This document shows, piece after piece, positions 61,692 to 64,000 of a stretch of DNA of 64,000 bases (its first letter is position 1; each line of letters starts with the position of its first letter). The stretch covers positions 5,394,001 through 5,458,000 of the forward strand of contig OZ252053.1 in assembly GCA_965247965.1 (NCBI GenBank), written 5' to 3'. The position numbers were made by a program, and so were the translations under genes. Source of the DNA: UBA7328 sp965247965 (GTDB lineage: Bacteria; Bacteroidota; Bacteroidia; Chitinophagales; Saprospiraceae). The notes under the pieces were generated by a model. That model saw only the letters and a program-made list of their open reading frames with translations, was not told where the DNA came from and made no database searches.

Positions 61692-63050
61692 TCACACCGC
61701 CTGAATAATATCATACTGAGTAACTACCTGAAGCGTCCCTGCTTTGTCTTTAGCGATGACAGCAGGAATGGACTTCGTAATGTATCGATTCAGGTCTTTG
61801 ACGAGGGTCTCATTCGATACAATTGGAAACGGTTTCCCCATTATATCTGCGACCGTTTTCTCGGTGTTCTTAAGTGGATTTTTAAGTATAAAACTTAACA
61901 AAGTACTTTCAGTCACGGAGCCTATGATTTCACCATTCTGCATGACTGGCATCTGTGAGATGTCACCGCTCTTCATTACTTCCAAGGCTTCTTTTACTCT
62001 CGTATCTTTTTTGACAGTGATAAAGGTCTTGTCGCTCTTATTGGCGATAAGATCTCCTACCTTAAGTTCTCTGTCGAGAAATCCACGCTCGCGCATCCAG
62101 TCGTCGTTGTATATTTTTGCAACGTACCGACTGCCGTGATCGTGGATGATCACTACGACCACATCGTCTTTGGTAAGTTTTGCTTTCAGTTGAAGAAGAC
62201 CTGCAAACGCCGAACCTGCAGAATAACCGAAAAACAAACCTTCTTCTCTTGCAAGTCTTCGACACATCACAGCGCCTTCCTTGTCACCTACTTTTTCAAA
62301 GTGGTCGATCAGGCTGAAATCCACATTTTTCGGAAGAATATCTTCCCCGATTCCTTCCGTGATATAGGGGTATATTTCCTTTTCGTCGAAGACTCCTGTC
62401 TCGTGATATTTCTTGAAAACAGAACCATAAGTGTCTATTCCCCAGACCTTTATGTTCGTATTTTTTTCTTTTAGATATTTCGCAGTGCCCGATACGGTTC
62501 CTCCCGTGCCAACGCCAACTACGAGATGAGTGATCTTGCCATCCGTTTGTTCCCATATCTCAGGGCCGGTGGTGAGGTAGTGGGCTTCTGTGTTTGAAAG
62601 ATTGTCGTATTGGTTGCACCAGTAGCTGTTTGGTATCTCTTTGTTCAGCCGCTCGGCAATGGAGTAATAACTTCTGGCATCCTTCGGATCGACATTGGTT
62701 GGGCAGACGATTACTTCTGCTCCGAAAGCCTTGAGAATATCGATTTTTTCTTTCGACTGTTTGTCACTGGTTGTAAATATGCATTTATAGCCTTTGATCG
62801 CAGCGGCTAGCGCCAGGCCCATTCCAGTATTCCCTGATGTGCATTCTATGATTGTGCCTCCTGGTTTTAAGTCACCGCTTTCTTCAGCATCTTCTACCAT
62901 TTTGATGGCCATACGATCTTTGATTGAGTTGCCGGGGTTGAACGTTTCGACTTTGACTAAAACCAGGGCCGGGATGTCTTTTGCGATTTTATTGACCTTG
63001 ACGAGAGGTGTGTTGCCTATGGTTTCTAGTATGTTGTTTTTTATGTTCAT
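61692..63050 (-). CDS. Cystathionine beta-synthase with CBS domain pair
   Basis: 452 residues. ETIGNTPLVKVNKIA, NPGNSIKDRMA with the PLP lysine near 43, ECTSGNTGMGLA and GVGTGGTVSGTAKYL form the PLP fold; two CBS domains follow from about 340 (TFITVKKDTRVKEALEVM; MGKPFPIVSNETLV). Condenses serine with homocysteine in transsulfuration; the CBS pair may bind an adenosyl ligand. A cysteine synthase activity cannot be excluded. Confidence 0.9.
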   Translation of the reverse strand: MNIKNNILETIGNTPLVKVNKIAKDIPALVLVKVETFNPGNSIKDRMAIKMVEDAEESGDLKPGGTIIECTSGNTGMGLALAAAIKGYKCIFTTSDKQSKEKIDILKAFGAEVIVCPTNVDPKDARSYYSIAERLNKEIPNSYWCNQYDNLSNTEAHYLTTGPEIWEQTDGKITHLVVGVGTGGTVSGTAKYLKEKNTNIKVWGIDTYGSVFKKYHETGVFDEKEIYPYITEGIGEDILPKNVDFSLIDHFEKVGDKEGAVMCRRLAREEGLFFGYSAGSAFAGLLQLKAKLTKDDVVVVIIHDHGSRYVAKIYNDDWMRERGFLDRELKVGDLIANKSDKTFITVKKDTRVKEALEVMKSGDISQMPVMQNGEIIGSVTESTLLSFILKNPLKNTEKTVADIMGKPFPIVSNETLVKDLNRYITKSIPAVIAKDKAGTLQVVTQYDIIQAV

Positions 63051-63103
63051 TTTTATAAAGCTCCGTGGTCAAATTACACCTCATGACAGAGATGCACATA
63101 TAA

Positions 63104-63343
63104 TCAAGTGGCCTCAAGACGCGATCTCCCCCGCTTGCGGGGGTCGGGGGGTGGAATTTTGGCATTATGTCTAATCCACTCACCTATGATTATGTCCACA
63201 TCTGTCATTCGATTTAATACCTCCCAACTAGTAAATCTTAAGACTGTAAAGCCAACTTCTTCGAGCTTCTCATCCCTCAATTTGTCCTCTTTTATAGCTT
63301 CTTCTGTATCGCGAGTAATACCATCTACTTCAATGAGTGGCAT
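63104..63343 (-). pseudogene. DUF559 endonuclease-like protein, fragment
   Basis: PLIEVDGITRDTEEAIKEDKLRDEKLEEVGFTVLRFTSWEVLN gives the C-terminal half of DUF559, a Vsr-like PD-(D/E)XK fold. The N-terminal half is missing, and the tail PPPDPRKRG is encoded by a GC-rich palindrome. Palindromes CCCCCGCTTGCGGGGG (63128) and CCCCCGCGAGCGGGGG (63371) stand at both sides. Confidence 0.75.
63128..63143. repeat. GC-rich palindrome, left of DUF559 fragment
   Basis: CCCCCGCTTGCGGGGG, followed by GGTGGAA. Same design as 63371-63386 in inverse order. Confidence 0.7.
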
Positions 63344-63370
63344 GCGTGCTTTTTATTCCACCCCCTTAGT

Positions 63371-63386
63371 CCCCCGCGAGCGGGGG
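63371..63386. repeat. GC-rich palindrome, right of DUF559 fragment
   Basis: CCCCCGCGAGCGGGGG, preceded by TTCCACCCCCTTAG. Confidence 0.7.
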
Positions 63387-63440
63387 AAACCTTAAATTTG
63401 AATCGATTTCATTAAGTAAAACTAGTAAGAGTTCTCAGCC

Positions 63441-63612
63441 TTATGCGCTGTTTGAACAGATGATCTTAACATTTAATTCAAAATAGTACAAAACAGATGA
63501 ATTGATCTTGCCTTCGCTTACCGCAAAGGCGAATAGTTGGTACTTATTATCCTCCATTATATATCTGAATACTTTTATACAGAGGGTCAACAATCCAGTA
63601 TTCTTTCACAGC
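63441..63612 (-). pseudogene. Uma2-family (DUF820) nuclease, C-terminal remnant
   Basis: AVKEYWIVDPLYKSIQIYNGG reads up to a stop; the next frame continues YQLFAFAVSEGKINSSVL. Together they match the C-terminal part of Uma2 proteins with a frameshift between. Upstream part missing. Confidence 0.7.
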
Positions 63613-63740
63613 AAATGATTGCGGATTTTAATTGAAGATACGGAACCTTTCATGACAATACAACGCTTCTGACTGATTGGCACAAGCAGATATGAACTGG
63701 CCAAGACATGTTCATCCACCGGATCCTTGGCGTAGGTGGA

Positions 63741-64000
63741 CTACTCCACATACCTCATCTCCACCCGAAACAACTGATCTTTAGCTCCCAATGCCGCAGC
63801 TACGCTAGGCGAAATTACTACACTTATATTATCTGCGTACAGGTGTCCCGGCAATTCGCTGATAACGGTTGCTTTTGCGGAGGTGTGCAGCATAGGATAG
63901 GTCAATTCAATTGTGGAATTTACTTTGGCCTTCGAATGTAATACAAATAGTTCGTCGCCGTAGAGGTCTAAATCTTCTGTGAATGCAAGGCCCATTTCTT
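63741..64000 (-). CDS. LysM-type peptidoglycan protein, C-terminal double-psi domain (cut by window edge)
   Basis: About 85 residues end the gene at 63741; the start lies beyond the window. VLHSKAKVNSTIELTYP, AKATVISELPG and VVISPSVAAALGAKDQLFRV match the RlpA-like barrel that closes many Bacteroidota LysM proteins acting in the periplasm on peptidoglycan. Confidence 0.65.
   Translation of the reverse strand, partial: EMGLAFTEDLDLYGDELFVLHSKAKVNSTIELTYPMLHTSAKATVISELPGHLYADNISVVISPSVAAALGAKDQLFRVEMRYVE

Noticed and set aside
1..64000. tRNA, rRNA or tmRNA genes
   Set aside because: No cloverleaf-like or rRNA-like stretch was recognised by eye on either strand; a dedicated scan was not possible.

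Overview
The window looks like chromosomal DNA of a Bacteroidota bacterium, probably a marine or biofilm-living Saprospirales/Cytophagales-type organism. The evidence is a TonB-dependent receptor with a carboxypeptidase-regulatory-like N-terminus, a SusD remnant, several lipoproteins, FGly sulfatases, PSD1-type (DUF1549/DUF1553) lipoproteins, a TANNTTTG promoter element before rpe, weak Shine-Dalgarno sites, and many alternative GTG/TTG starts. The lineage call is inference from gene content only.

Layout. 1-5.3 kb is a nest of mobile DNA: the end of an ISKra4 element, a 5' fragment of a probable group II intron, an IS21 element with a broken istA, and an IS1182 element that cuts a PSD1 gene. 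5.3-15.4 kb is a catabolic region: a broken PSD1 gene, a LacD-like aldolase, a P-loop kinase and a RuBisCO-like protein on the minus strand, then a complete PSD1 lipoprotein, a DUF1501 stub and an NHL-type propeller. 15.8-24.5 kb holds two sulfatases, one with an apparent internal deletion, among decayed toxin-antitoxin modules, a SusD remnant and an IS630 element flanked by two MITEs. 24.7-39.4 kb mixes a bicupin, a propeller lipoprotein, IS elements, MITEs, a dodecin, an ECF sigma/anti-sigma pair, hicAB, and a second MITE-IS630-MITE block lying between a truncated mscS and a truncated RES toxin. 39.5-49 kb is calmer: rpe, a TonB receptor, small TA modules, an aminotransferase, and broken XisH/XisI and YceI genes. 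49-57 kb is a glycogen/alpha-glucan locus on the minus strand (glgB, glgA, a HigA-like regulator, glgC, GH31). 57.4-64 kb has a complete ISKra4 element, a nonsense-mutated dioxygenase, a lipase-like lipoprotein, a PagL-like deacylase, a cystathionine beta-synthase, and gene remnants.

How it works together. Sulfatases, PSD1 proteins, the SusD remnant, propellers and the bicupin suggest past or present use of sulfated polysaccharide. The RuBisCO-like protein, kinase and aldolase look like a compact pathway for an unusual sugar acid. The glg genes store carbon. The most striking layer is repetitive DNA: seven copies of a CTAG-bounded MITE whose two ends co-vary within each copy, two of them pairs flanking IS630 elements, plus a second small inverted-repeat family, REP-like palindromes and short word-repeats. 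About fifteen genes are visibly broken, several exactly at these repeats.
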